64,000 nucleotides of DNA from CAVRUD01 sp963724285 (lineage in GTDB: Bacteria > Chloroflexota > Chloroflexia > Thermomicrobiales > UBA6265). Below, piece after piece: positions 37,911 to 47,386 of this stretch. The notes beneath the pieces are model-generated. The model did no database searches, was not told where the DNA came from, and saw only the letters and a list, made by a program, of their open reading frames with translations. Location of the stretch: the NCBI GenBank assembly GCA_963724285.1, contig CAVRUD010000009.1:124001-188000 (forward strand), written 5' to 3'. Every line of letters starts with the position of its first letter. Within the stretch, counting starts at the first letter, position 1. Position numbers and translations under genes: made by a program.

Positions 37911-39252
37911 CTACTGGTCGGCGGGCGCCGCATCGGGTGGCACCACGGCCGGCTGATCGTCGCCGCGGAAATACGGAACCTGCCGCCAATAGCGATCGAC
38001 GACCACCGCCAGCACCAAGAAGACGACCAAGGCGACCGCCGTCCCCGGCTCGTCGGGCAGCGTGTCGATGCAAAACGCGGCGAGCGTGATGGCGCAGGTG
38101 AGGATGGAGAGGTACACCAGGGGTCGGTTCGCGCCGGTTTCCGCGATCAGCCTCAGATGCGCGACAGCCCACCATGATGAAGATAATCAGCGCGACCACG
38201 CTGCCGATCGAGGCAACCGCCGACAAGTCGAACAACATCGTCAGCACGCACACGACGATGGTCGACAGCGCGGTCCCCAGGTTGCCGTTCTTGCCCGCCT
38301 GCCGCCCAAAGATCGGCGGTATCTGGCCGATCTTCGCCAGATAGGAAATGACGCCGGTCGTGGCGAAGAATTGAGAGTTCACCGCGGAGGAGGTCGAAAA
38401 ACACGCCGTGATCGTCATGATGACGAAACCGGCACTCCCGAGGATCGGCTCGGCCGCCTTGGCGATCGCGGTATTGCCCGCCGCGATCACCTCGGGCAGC
38501 GGCAGCATGCCGTATACGCCGAGCGCGATCGCCACGTAGAGCGTCGTGGTGATCAGCAGCGACAGGTACATCGCCCGCGGCAGGTCCTTCTCCGGGTTCT
38601 TGAGATCCCCTGCCGAGAACGCCACGATGGCAAAGCCCAGGAACGCGAAGAAGGTCAACGCCACGCTGGAGATGATCGAGCTGATGCCCGGGTAGTCATC
38701 GGGAGAGAGCAGCGACCAGTCGGCGTTGCGGAGCGTGATGAACGCAAACCCGCCCAAGAGCGCCACGACCGCCCACACGATCCCCGATTGCACCTTGGCG
38801 ACACTTCCTCGATTGGCCTCGAGGTTGAGCAGCGCCATCGCGACGATGATCACCAGCGCCAGTAGCTTCGTCGCCTGCTCGGCAACGTCCTCTCCGAAGA
38901 ACAACTCGGCGGCGTAGCTCCCGAACGAGAGCGCCACCATCACGGTGATGATTTGACCGACGAGGTAAAACAGCCATGACGTGCTGCCCGTCACGTGCCC
39001 GTTACCGAACCCCTGGAGGAGGTACTCGATCGTCCCGCCCTCCGACGGGTAGCGCGCGCCGAGCTTCACGAAGGAGTACCCCTGCACCAGCGCGATCAAG
39101 CCGGCGATCAAGAAGGAGAGCCACACCGCCGTGCCGGCGATCGTGCCAGCCTCGCCGAGCAGGGCGAAGATGCCGGCCCCCACCATCGAGCCGACGCCCA
39201 GGAACGCTGCCCCTATCATGCTGATCTGACCGCGCTCATTTGCCTTTTCCAC
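37911..39252 (-). CDS. APC family amino acid permease; single frameshift
   Basis: The main frame begins ERGQISMIGAAFLGVGSMVG followed by AGIFALLGEAG, the conserved first helix of amino acid-polyamine-organocation permeases (GxGIF motif), and continues through nine or ten helices. Near 38165 the frame breaks after FIMVG; the next frame supplies HLRLIAETGANRPLVYLSIL and TAVALVVFLVLAVVVDRYW. Removing one G of a GGG run restores one protein of about 447 residues ending at 37911. Substrate unknown; the neighbouring arginine catabolic genes make an amino acid likely. Site 4 lies 318 bases upstream. AGGAGG-like AGGGACCTCC precedes the start region. Confidence 0.8.
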
Positions 39253-39569
39253 TTGGAGGGACCTCCTTTGGTGCCATTGACGGATCCACTGCTTCGGTGA
39301 GTGGAGCGTTCACCAACGAGCTGATGGCCCGACTGGCCCAAACGTGTGCCAAGGGAAAGGGTTGGCACGGAGAGGGCTGTGGTTAGAGTCCTGCCTCCGC
39401 TTGGCGCCCCTTCGGATGCGGCAGTTGCGTCCCGAACGAACGATGCTTACCACGGGTCTCGGGGCCGATCCGCGCCGTGCGCACCGGTCCGCCCGGCAGG
39501 TAGGCGACACCGTACGAATGGCGTATCAGCGGGGATGCTCCTAGATAGCATCCAGAATTAGGCTGCCGA

Positions 39570-39603
39570 GGTCCTAACGTCATCGGGCGAACGGAGTATT
39601 CGG
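39570..39603 (-). promoter_or_regulatory. Island motif, site 4 (upstream of APC permease)
   Basis: On the reverse strand: GAATACTCCGTTCGCCCGATG followed at the standard spacing by TAGGACC. A possible -10 (TAATTC) starts 16 bases after the second block begins. Confidence 0.65.
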
Positions 39604-39653
39604 CGGTTGGCTAGGCGATCGGTGGCTGTCGGACGTCGTCAGGTATCCCGGCA

Positions 39654-39667
39654 ATTGTACGTACAAT
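39654..39667. promoter_or_regulatory. Perfect 14-bp palindrome ATTGTACGTACAAT
   Basis: The palindrome is exact and sits 50 bases upstream of site 4 in the direction of the APC gene. Its shape and size suit a GntR- or LacI-type dimer. The core GTACGTAC also occurs at 944-951 next to the promoter at 915. Confidence 0.4.
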
Positions 39668-39689
39668 CGCACTGTCATGGTCTTTCCTG

Positions 39690-39902
39690 GCCCAAATAGA
39701 CCGGGCAACCCGGAACTTGATTGCGCACGTAGACGCCGCCAGGCTTGTCGACCACTGACATCAACGTCGTCCAGGACAGATAAATGACTCCGACGATGGG
39801 CAAGATAAAGGTATCGAATACCTCTTCCCAGCGGCCTGGTTCGGCATGCCACCAGATGAGGCTTCACACCCGCGACCCGAGGAAAACGAATATCAGGAAC
39901 AT
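39690..39902 (-). pseudogene. Remnant of a small conserved membrane protein
   Basis: From ATG 39902 the reverse frame reads FLIFVFLGSRV-stop-SLIWWHAEPGRWEEVFDTFI, then LPIVGVIYLSWTTLMSVVDK. This resembles short two-helix proteins of Chloroflexota/Actinomycetota that end in a WDWLWLGLALLAD-type helix, but that last helix is missing here and an in-frame TGA interrupts the first. It looks like a truncated, decayed gene. Confidence 0.4.
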
Positions 39903-39951
39903 GCGGCACGCGATGGCGTCCTCTGCGGCAACAACGTGAGTCCGAAATCTG

Positions 39952-40824
39952 TCACCAGCGGCGGACGCCGACCCTGGAATAAGGAAAGAGATCCTTGAGC
40001 CGCCGCATGATCTCCTCCCGAACGGCCAGGTCGCTGAGCCCGGCCCAACTCACCCGCACCTGGGTCGTCTGGTCGATCACGGACTGAGTCATTTGCTCGG
40101 CTCGGCTCCCGAGGCGCGGGATACGGGCGATCGAATTTGGCACATGCACTTTCGCCAATCGCGAGCCGATCGCTACCTCGTAATGAGTGGTAAACCCGGG
40201 CACGTCGGCGAGTGCGGCCTCGACCAGCGCACGCAGATCGGCGACCGTCCGACCGGCCCCGCCGGCGCCGTGGACGGTGACGATGGTGAGGACCGCGCGG
40301 TCGGGGCTGTAGTTGACCACTGCCTGGGTCAAGGCGAACGAGTTGGGTGCAACGACGCGTGTTCCGTCTGTTGCACGAATCACCGTCGTGCGAAGGGCGA
40401 TTTCCTCGACCGTGCCCTCAACATTGTGGACCGAAAAGCGGATGTGGTCGCCGACATTGTACGGGCGCTCGAACAGGATGAAGACCCCTGCGACAAGACT
40501 CTGGAGCACGCCCTGAAGCCCGAGGGCGACGACCAGCGTACTGATGCTGATTGCCGTTAGGAGCGTCGTCCAGGTCACGCCCCAAAAGGTCAGAAGTAGC
40601 GTCGCAGCGGCGATATAGAGACCGAGCGTTACAGTATTCTCGACGATCCGTTTGGCGTTCTCGGGGGCAAGGGTCGCCTCCATTCGGCGCCGGATCGGGC
40701 GCCGCAGGGCGCGGGCGACAAACGCGGCTCCCACGAAAACGGCGACCGCCTGGAGCAGGCCAAAGCCGAATGACATGAGTTGCTCTGCGGCGCGGCGAAC
40801 GTTTTCCCACAGCGCTCCGTCCAT
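39952..40824 (-). CDS. Small-conductance mechanosensitive channel (MscS family)
   Basis: A 290-residue membrane protein. Three N-terminal helices lead to the pore-lining segment ALGLQGVLQSLVAGVFILFE with the beta domain RPYNVGDHIRFSVHNVEGTV and VEEIALRTTVIRATDGTRVV followed by APNSFALTQAVVNYS. The alpha/beta C-terminal domain follows. ATG 40824 gives a standard-length MscS; the upstream 45 in-frame residues are Arg/Pro-rich and unlike the family. It releases solutes on hypo-osmotic shock. It lies downstream of arcC and may be read with the arginine operon. Confidence 0.85.
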   Translation of the reverse strand: MDGALWENVRRAAEQLMSFGFGLLQAVAVFVGAAFVARALRRPIRRRMEATLAPENAKRIVENTVTLGLYIAAATLLLTFWGVTWTTLLTAISISTLVVALGLQGVLQSLVAGVFILFERPYNVGDHIRFSVHNVEGTVEEIALRTTVIRATDGTRVVAPNSFALTQAVVNYSPDRAVLTIVTVHGAGGAGRTVADLRALVEAALADVPGFTTHYEVAIGSRLAKVHVPNSIARIPRLGSRAEQMTQSVIDQTTQVRVSWAGLSDLAVREEIMRRLKDLFPYSRVGVRRW

Positions 40825-40864
40825 ACCCGCTACCGCCAGGTCCGCCAATCCGCCACTCGCATTC

Positions 40865-41095
40865 TTAGGCGCGCACCGCCTCGACCAGAAAGGCAGGTCG
40901 CTCGTCAAACGGGGCGGCGCTCGCCGAGGCCGCCCCAGAGATAAACATTGGTTGGTCAATCTGCCAGTCCCGGACGACTCCCACCAGCGCCCGAGGCCGC
41001 GGACCGAGAAAATAGCCCGGCACCGCCACCGGTATCATACGAGTTTCAAGGCTAGCCGCGGCAGGACGGTCGCCACCGCCGGGGGTCCAGGTCAT
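40865..41095 (-). CDS. Small hypothetical protein coupled to arcC
   Basis: A 76-residue frame whose ATG overlaps the arcC stop codon as ATGA, a classic coupling arrangement. It contains LETRMIPVAVPGYFLGPRPR and ALVGVVRDWQIDQPMFISGA, with no Arg-rich bias and no known motif. No family is recognised. It fills the only gap between arcC and the channel gene. It could be noncoding; the overlap is the main support. Confidence 0.35.
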   Translation of the reverse strand: MTWTPGGGDRPAAASLETRMIPVAVPGYFLGPRPRALVGVVRDWQIDQPMFISGAASASAAPFDERPAFLVEAVRA

Positions 41096-42006
41096 CCAGG
41101 CACGACGTTTGTACCTCGCTCGCCTGCCACGATGCGCTCGATGTCCTGCAACGTCCCGATGGCGGCACGCTTGCCGCTCATCTCGACGAACTGGATCGCC
41201 GCCGCAACCTTCGGCCCCATTGAGCCGGCCGCGAACGGGTACTGTTTGAGCTCGGCGGCCGACACCTGGCCGAGCATGCGTTGCTCGGGCGTCCCCCAGT
41301 TGAGGTAAACGCCGTCGACGTCGGTCGCCATGACGAAGACATCGGCGTCGAGCTCGCGGGCCAGCAGCTCGCTTGCCAAGTCCTTGTCGATCACCGCCTC
41401 AACGCCGCCGAGCGTGCGCGTGCCGTCGGCTGCGTAGGCGGTTGGGATGCCTCCACCGCCTGCGCAGATGACGATGGCGCCGTTGTCCAGTAACCACTTG
41501 ATCGGCCGTATCTCAAAAATCCGCTTCGGCAGCGGGGATGGAACGACCCGGCGCCACTTGGCGCCATCCTGCTTAAACGCCCACCCCTTCTCCTGCGCCA
41601 GCCTGTCGGCGTCGGTCTTCTCATAGACCGGGCCCACAAACTTCGTCGGATCGCCGAAGGCCGGATCCGCCGGATCGACCTCGACCATAGTCAGAAGCGT
41701 CGCCAGCGGCACCTCAAACGGGAGCAGGTTGCCGAGCTCCTGCTCGAGCACGTACCCGATCATCCCCTCGGTTTCGGCGCCGAGCACGTCGAGGGGATAC
41801 GGTTCCACCGCCGAGTAGGCGTGTCCCTGCAGCGCCAGGAGCCCGACTTGCGGCCCGTTGCCGTGGGTCACAACGAGTTCGTGACTGCCGGCCACGGGCG
41901 CGAGGGCCGTGGCCGCGACCCGAATATTGGCGCGCTGCACGTCGGCCGTCATTGGTTCTCCTCGCCTAAGGAGCGCGTTTCCGCCGAGCGCGACAACGAC
42001 TCGCAT
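41092..42006 (-). CDS. arcC: Carbamate kinase
   Basis: A 304-residue amino acid kinase fold protein. It makes ATP and carbamate from carbamoyl phosphate and ADP, the energy-yielding last step of the arginine deiminase pathway. Signatures: RVVVALGGNALLRRGEPMTA at the N-terminus, ELVVTHGNGPQVGLLALQ, CAGGGGIPTAYAADG and MATDVDGVYLNWGTPEQ, KVAAAIQFVEMSGKRAAIG. ATG 42006 is chosen because AGGAGG lies 8 bases before it. It follows a coupled small gene and nhaC on the same strand, so it is the distal pathway gene of the operon. Confidence 0.92.
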   Translation of the reverse strand: MRVVVALGGNALLRRGEPMTADVQRANIRVAATALAPVAGSHELVVTHGNGPQVGLLALQGHAYSAVEPYPLDVLGAETEGMIGYVLEQELGNLLPFEVPLATLLTMVEVDPADPAFGDPTKFVGPVYEKTDADRLAQEKGWAFKQDGAKWRRVVPSPLPKRIFEIRPIKWLLDNGAIVICAGGGGIPTAYAADGTRTLGGVEAVIDKDLASELLARELDADVFVMATDVDGVYLNWGTPEQRMLGQVSAAELKQYPFAAGSMGPKVAAAIQFVEMSGKRAAIGTLQDIERIVAGERGTNVVPG

Positions 42007-42101
42007 GGTGTTTTCCTCCTGGTGCGCCTCATGCGGCGATCGGACCGGCGCAGCATCGAACGTTGGCGCGCCAGCGTGTGACGCAGCGGCAGTGCAACGA
42101 T

Positions 42102-42284
42102 TTATCGGAGCATTCGCCACCGCTGGCCGTCACGAGCGCCGGGGAAGCCCCTGATGTCTTGAAGCGGTAGGGGCTGGACCGCCGCTGCCTCGGTCACCCC
42201 GGATAAGTTGGTCGCCCAGCCGGTCGTCTCCGGGGCTGATTGTCGGTACCAGGCGACCGATTCGGTCGCCGTCGCTTCGCTCAC
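42102..42284 (-). CDS. 60-residue protein coupled to nhaC
   Basis: The GTG start (42284) shares its G with the nhaC stop TAG (TAGTG), and AGGAGA lies 6 bases before it. The product begins SEATATESVAWYRQSAPETT followed by GWATNLSGVTEAAAVQPLPL and ends in GQRWRMLR. It has no membrane helix and no motif I recognise. The strong ribosome site, one-base overlap and position between nhaC and arcC argue that it is real and part of the arginine operon. It may be an accessory or regulatory peptide. Confidence 0.5.
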   Translation of the reverse strand: MSEATATESVAWYRQSAPETTGWATNLSGVTEAAAVQPLPLQDIRGFPGARDGQRWRMLR

Positions 42285-43870
42285 TAGGGTTCTCCTACCG
42301 GCTTGGGCATCGCGGCTCCCTCGATTGGCTGGAGGATCGCGGCCTCCTCGACTGGTGAATCGGCTGCGTCCTCGTCGGCCGGTGGCGCCTCGCCGGGAGC
42401 GTACTTCTCCATGCGAAAGCCCGTGAATCCGTAGATGAGGGAGATGATGGGATTGAAGATGTTGAAGAAGCAATAGGGCAGATACTCAAACGTCGTCACA
42501 CCCAGCACGCCGGTGTGGTAGGCGCCGCAGGTGTTCCAGGGAACGAGGACCGAGGTGACGGTGCCGGAGTCCTCGACGACTCGGGAAAGCACCTGGGGCT
42601 TGTAGCCTCGCCGCTTGAACTCGAGGCGGAACGTGCGGGCGGGCAGGACGATGGCGATGTATTGGTCGGCCGCGATGACGTTGAGGCCGAAGGCGGTGCC
42701 AATGACCGTCGCGACCAGTGCCCCACCCGACTTGGCTTTCGCGACCACGCCCTGGACGAGCTTGTTGAGGAACCCCGCCCGCTCCATGATCGCGCCGAAG
42801 CCGAGCGCGCCGAGGATCAGCCAGACCGTGTTAAGCATCCCGCTCATCCCGCCGCCGGAGAAGAGCGCGTCGACATTCTCGCTGCCGGACGTGGAGACGA
42901 AACCGGTCGCCATCGCCGTGTAAATCCCCTTGACGAGGGCCATGGGCTCGCTCAGGTCCGGGTCGTCGGCGAGCCGGACGACAAGGTCGTGCTGGGTAAA
43001 GATCGCCAGGAAGCCCGTGAAGAGGGCGGTCAAATAGATGGAGAGGAAGGCCGGGAATTTGATGACGCTGAACCCGATCAGGACCGCCAGCGGCAGCAGA
43101 CAGACGACAGAGATGTTGTACACCTCTCCCAGGGTCGCCCGGGCGGCGTCCACGTCCGCGGACGAGGCGGAGACGTCCTCGGTCAGACTGATGCCGAGAA
43201 AGATCAGCAGCGCCAGGCCGAGGGCTGGGCAGACCGTCCACATCATGGCGCGGATGTGCTGGCCGGTGGTGAGCCCACCGACCAGGCTCGGCACCAGGAT
43301 CGTCGTCTCCGAGAGCGGCGACATCTTGTCGCCGAAGTAGGCACCGGAGATCACGGCGCCGGCCGCGATCTCCGGCGAGAGGCCCATGACTTCGGCGATC
43401 CCGACGAACGCGACGCCCAACGTGCCGGCGGTCGTCCACGAGCTGCCCGTAACGGAGCCGGTGGCCGCGCAGATCACCACGACCGCGACGTAGAACCAGC
43501 TCGGATCGAGCAGCCGGAGACCGTAGTCGACGATCGTCGGGATCGTGCCGGCCATGTTCCAGGTGCCGATCAAGGCGCCGACCGCGAGCAGGATGAAGAC
43601 GGCGCCAAGGGCCGTAGAGATCCCGCCGATGATCGCGTCTCCGAGCACGAGGTACGAGTAGCCGTTCTTGTGAGCGAAAAGTCCGGCGATCACCATCGCC
43701 GTCAAGATCGCGACCTGGAGCGGCCCGGCGAACGAATCGAGCCCGAACAGGTAGACGGAGAGGGCGACGAGTCCGATCAGCGCCAGTACCGGGATCAGTG
43801 CGTCGAGCAGGCTCGGTGGCCGCGGCTCTTGCGGCTCCGCAACTTGGCCGTTGGGATGTTGGTCCGACAT
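42284..43870 (-). CDS. nhaC: NhaC-type Na+/H+ antiporter family protein
   Basis: A 528-residue protein with about 12 helices. It has GALIGTWNMAGTIPTIVDYG, AATGSVTGSSWTTAGTLGVA, VISGAYFGDKMSPLSETTIL and VAADQYIAIVLPARTFRLEF-like blocks typical of the NhaC family. In some organisms members exchange malate/lactate or amino acids, so an arginine/ornithine or pH-homeostasis role in this cluster is inference. The starting region has AGGAGGTTC before ATG 43870. It is 42 bases behind the arcB stop and just ahead of the 60-residue gene. Confidence 0.85.
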   Translation of the reverse strand: MSDQHPNGQVAEPQEPRPPSLLDALIPVLALIGLVALSVYLFGLDSFAGPLQVAILTAMVIAGLFAHKNGYSYLVLGDAIIGGISTALGAVFILLAVGALIGTWNMAGTIPTIVDYGLRLLDPSWFYVAVVVICAATGSVTGSSWTTAGTLGVAFVGIAEVMGLSPEIAAGAVISGAYFGDKMSPLSETTILVPSLVGGLTTGQHIRAMMWTVCPALGLALLIFLGISLTEDVSASSADVDAARATLGEVYNISVVCLLPLAVLIGFSVIKFPAFLSIYLTALFTGFLAIFTQHDLVVRLADDPDLSEPMALVKGIYTAMATGFVSTSGSENVDALFSGGGMSGMLNTVWLILGALGFGAIMERAGFLNKLVQGVVAKAKSGGALVATVIGTAFGLNVIAADQYIAIVLPARTFRLEFKRRGYKPQVLSRVVEDSGTVTSVLVPWNTCGAYHTGVLGVTTFEYLPYCFFNIFNPIISLIYGFTGFRMEKYAPGEAPPADEDAADSPVEEAAILQPIEGAAMPKPVGEP

Positions 43871-43912
43871 GTCGTGAACCTCCTCGCAACCTCCCGGTAC
43901 GGCGCCGCCAGA

Positions 43913-44926
43913 TCAGCCGGCCAGGGTTGCGACGAGGATGGCCTTGATCGTGTGCATCCGATTCTCGGCCTGGTCGAAGGCAATGTTGGTCGGCGACTCG
44001 AAGACGTCGTCGGTCACCTCCATGGCGTCGATCCCGAACTTCTCGTAGATCTCCTGGCCCACCTTGGTCTCGCGATTGTGGAAGGCGGGCAAGCAGTGCA
44101 TGAACTTGGCGTTCGGGTTGCCAGTGCGCCGCAGCACGTCGGCGTTGACCTGATACGGCATGAGCAACCGGATGCGCTCCTGCCAGACCTCGTGGGCCTC
44201 GCCCATCGAGACCCAGACGTCGGTATGAATGAAGTCGGCGCCCTTGACGCCTTCGTCGACGTTGTCGGTGACGGTGATGCGGGCGCCGGTCTGAGCGGCG
44301 CGGGCCCGGTGCTTGTCGATGAACGCCGGGTCTGGCCAGAGCTACTTCGGCGCAACGATGCGCACGTCCATGCCGAGCATGGCGCCCGTCTCGAGCAGCG
44401 AGCGGCCCATGTTGTTGCGGGCGTCGCCGAGGAAGGCGTAGGCGATCTGTTCGAGCGGTTTGGTCGAGTTCTCGCGCATGGTCAGCACGTCGGCCAGCAT
44501 CTGCGTCGGGTGGAACTCGTCGGTCAAACCGTTGTAGACCGGCACACCGGCGTATGTGGCCAGGATCTCGACGAGTTCCTGACCGAAGCCGCGGTACTCG
44601 ATCGCGTCGTACATCCGTCCGAGCACCCGGGCGGTGTCCTTCATCGACTCCTTGTGGCCGATCTGCGACCCTTCGGGACCCAGGTAGGTCACATGCGCGC
44701 CTTGATCGTAGGCCGCCACCTCGAACGCGCAGCGCGTCCGGGTGGAGGACTTCTCGAAGATCAGGACGATCTCTTTCCGGGTGAGTCGCTGCTGCTCGGT
44801 CCCGTTGCGCTTCGCGGCTTTCAGCTCGGCGGCGAGATCCAGGAGGTAGACGAATTGCTCCTTCGAGAGGAGGCCAACATCGAGCAGATCGCTGCCCTTC
44901 AGGCTGACGGGGGTGGTGGCGGTCAT
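43913..44926 (-). CDS. arcB: Catabolic ornithine carbamoyltransferase, interrupted by one in-frame TAG
   Basis: About 337 codons. It turns citrulline and phosphate into ornithine and carbamoyl phosphate in the catabolic direction. Carbamoyl-phosphate site KSSTRTRCAFE (residues 59-69), HPTQMLADV and the ornithine-side FMHCLPAFHNRET are all present. Codon 195 (44344-44342) is TAG in VAPK-stop-LWPDPAF, where Glu is common; the frame is otherwise intact on both sides, so a single base change (GAG to TAG) explains it. GGGAGAG precedes ATG 44926. Putrescine carbamoyltransferase is less likely given arcA and arcC in the same cluster. The 276 bases upstream hold no gene. Confidence 0.88.
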
Positions 44927-45202
44927 AGAGTGTCTCTCCCTTCTTCGGATACGGTGGATACAGTGACTCGGCGATTGAGTGCCGCAAGGGTTGCCGAATT
45001 CCGGCGATGACCGCGGCGCGGCGCTCCGCACGATCGGCACGACTCATATCGACCAGACGAATCGTGACCAGCTGCTTGTTGGTGCTTCTCCTTTACTCTT
45101 ACTTCGCCAGCGAACGGCGCGTACAGGCCGACTTGTTCAACGAGTTGGAGCGCTACCCGGACCGTATGCTGGATCCCTTCCCGGTCGCGGCCCGCTTGGG
45201 GC

Positions 45203-46681
45203 TCAAGACGAAGAATGATTCGATGGCGCCGGGATGCGCTGCAGGGTGGCAACGAGCAGATCGTAGACCTTGCCAACGCTCGCGATCTCGAGTCGTTCAT
45301 CGGGCGAGTGCGCGTGTTCGATCGTCGGTCCGACCGAGATCATGTCCAGTCCCGGGTACGTGGCCCCGAACTCGCTCGTTTCGAGACCGGCGTGCACGGC
45401 GACGACCTCGGCGTCGTGGCCCCAGCGGTCGCGATAGACTGACTGCATGAGGCGCAAGGAGCGGCGAGTCTGGGTTCGGTTTCCAGCCCGTGAATGCGTC
45501 CTTGCGCACCGCGTCAATCCCGGCGAGCGCAAAGACGCTGGCGGCCATGCCCTCAACGTCGTCGCGCGCCGAGTTGACCGCGCTGCGCACCAGGAATCCC
45601 GCGGAGAACGTGCCCTTCGCCGCCGAGACGGCGCCGAGATTGGTCGATGTTTCGACGAGGCCGGGCACGCTGTCGCTCATGCGTATGACGCCGTTGGGGA
45701 TACCGTACAGGGCGCCGACGATCCGGAGCTGCGCCTCCGGGGTCATCACCATGTCTGGCATCGCCGCAGCTGTCACGGCGATCTGCAGATCCGGTTCGGT
45801 CCTGGCCAATTCCTGCTGGACCGTTGCGGCGAACGCCGCGACGCACTCGGTCAGGCGCGTTACCTCGCCCTCGGGGACGGCCACGACCGCCGCGGCATCC
45901 CGCGGGATGGCGTTGTACTGCTTCCCGCCCTCGATCGCGGCCACACGCACGGGGATCTCCTGCCGCGCGCTCCAGAGCAAGCGAGCCAGCAGTTTGATCG
46001 CGTTGCCGCGGCCACGGTTGATGTCGATGCCCGAATGACCGCCTTGCAGTCCCGTGATCTCCAGGCGCATGCCGGTCAGGCCCGCTGGCGTGCGCTCCTC
46101 CGCGTAGGTCGCCGTCGCGTCGACGTCGGCGCCGCCGGCGCTGCCGATGGTGAATGTCCCTTCCACTTCCGAATCGACGTTGATCAGCAGCGAGCCGCTG
46201 GAGGACACCGGGTTGCACCGCGTCGGCGCCGGTGAAGCCGTCCTCTTCGTTGACGGTGAAGAGCGCTTCCAGCGGACCGTGCGCGATCTCCCCGTCTTCG
46301 AGCAGCGCCATGATGATGGCCACGCCGATGCCGTCGTCGGCGCCCAGCGTGGTGCCGTCGGTCCGCACCCAGCCCGCCTCGACGTAGGCGGGGATGGGGT
46401 CGGTCTCGAAATCATGGATCTTGCCCGGGGCCTTCTCCGGCACCATGTCCATGTGTGCCTGGAGGATGACGCCGGGACGGTTTTCCATCCCGGCGGAGGC
46501 CGGCTTGCGGATCAGCACATCGCCAACCGCATCCACCGTCGTCTCCAGCCCCAGCTGTGCGGCCGAAGCCGGCGAGGAACGCGCTGACCCGCTCCTCGTG
46601 ATGGGATGGGCGGGGAATCTGGGTCAGCTCGTAGAAGTGGTCCCAGACGGCTCGCGGCGCCAGGTCCTCGTTCCAGCTCAT
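45203..46681 (-). pseudogene. pepD: Aminoacyl-histidine (cytosol nonspecific) dipeptidase, three frameshifts
   Basis: An M20-family metallodipeptidase split over several frames: RAVWDHFYELTQIPRPSHHE (start), VILQAHMDMVPEKAPGKIHD and VRTDGTTLGADDGIGVAIIM (metal ligands His and Asp), then ITGLQGGHSGIDINRGRGNA, and the end VVAVHAGLETSEFGATYPGL with HAHSPDERLEIASVGKVYDL. Breaks near 46560 and 46215 each vanish on removing one base (GG to G in TTCGGCCGC; CC to C in CTCCAGC); a third is near 45450. Intact length would be about 490 residues. It hydrolyses Xaa-His and other dipeptides and could feed amino acids to the arginine pathway. GAGGAG precedes ATG 46681. Confidence 0.75.
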
Positions 46682-46817
46682 GGGTGCGTTGCTCCTCGTT
46701 CGCCAGTGCCCACTGCGGCGCTGGCCGAGTCTAAGGGGGACTGGGAGCCGGCGGTCTTCGACGCGTCCGGCTCCGAGTCGCACTGCCGCGGCCGACGGCA
46801 GCGCAGCCTGGCCCGCG

Positions 46818-47310
46818 TCACGCAGCGGGTTCGGGAGAGCGCCTCTGCCAGCGCCTGCTCCTGTTCGGCCGTGAGGTTCGTCTTGAGAGCGTGCCGCCGA
46901 ATTTGGCCATCTCCGGCAGCACCCGCTCGGCGTTCGTGTTGCGGGCCATCACAAAGAGCGCCGACCCGCCTGCCGGAATACCGGCTTGCCACCTCCTTGA
47001 TCCACTTGTCGTCGATGCCGAAGTCGCTGAGCTTGCCGGCGACCGCGCCGGTGGCGGCGCCGATGGCCATGCCCGCCAGCGGCACCAGGAAGAGCAGCCC
47101 GAAGATGAAGCCCCACAAGGCGCCGCCGGCGGCGCCGACCCCGGCCAGGCTGGTGCCCTGGTGGAGCTTCAACTTGCCGTCCGCCTTCTTGGTCACCCAG
47201 GCGACGTCCTGGACGTCGATCAGGAACTCCTTCTGCATCTGCGCGAGTTTGGCCGCGGCTTCGCCGGCCGTGTTCTCCTCGGGGTACGAGATCACTGCAA
47301 GGGTGCTCAT
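46818..47310 (-). pseudogene. DUF1269 protein, copy A, frameshifted
   Basis: The first 95 residues (STLAVISYPEENTAGEAAAK, LAQMQKEFLIDVQDVAWVTK and the Gly-zipper membrane segment GAAGGALWGFIFGLLFLVPL) match the intact copy at 59924-60415 almost residue for residue. After KEVAS the frame breaks (extra C in AGCCGG), returns after an extra TC near GGCACGCTC, and breaks again before the natural stop (extra C in TCCCGAA); corrected, it ends in ALSEPAA. The family is a membrane-associated protein of unknown function, often next to stress and ion-transport genes. It lies between the dipeptidase and YfcC genes. Confidence 0.75.
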
Positions 47311-47386
47311 GGTACGGCAACTCCTTTCGTATGCGACGCCGACAAACGACTGCATCCGCCACCGCGACGGACACACGACCGGAAGA

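Larger units (their letters stand above)
39253..39951. other. Regulatory region and remains of a small membrane protein
   Basis: Besides site 4, the palindrome at 39654 and the remnant at 39690-39902 listed separately, no gene is seen in these 699 bases. Confidence 0.4.

Noticed and set aside
28832..44344. TAG reassignment or pyrrolysine use
   Set aside because: TAG ends several intact genes normally (for example 2437-2439 and 7906-7908), and no suppressor tRNA or pyl gene is visible; single base changes are simpler.
42515..45010. An 831-codon forward frame opposite nhaC and arcB
   Set aside because: It is an antisense shadow; the reverse strand carries clear NhaC and carbamoyltransferase motifs.
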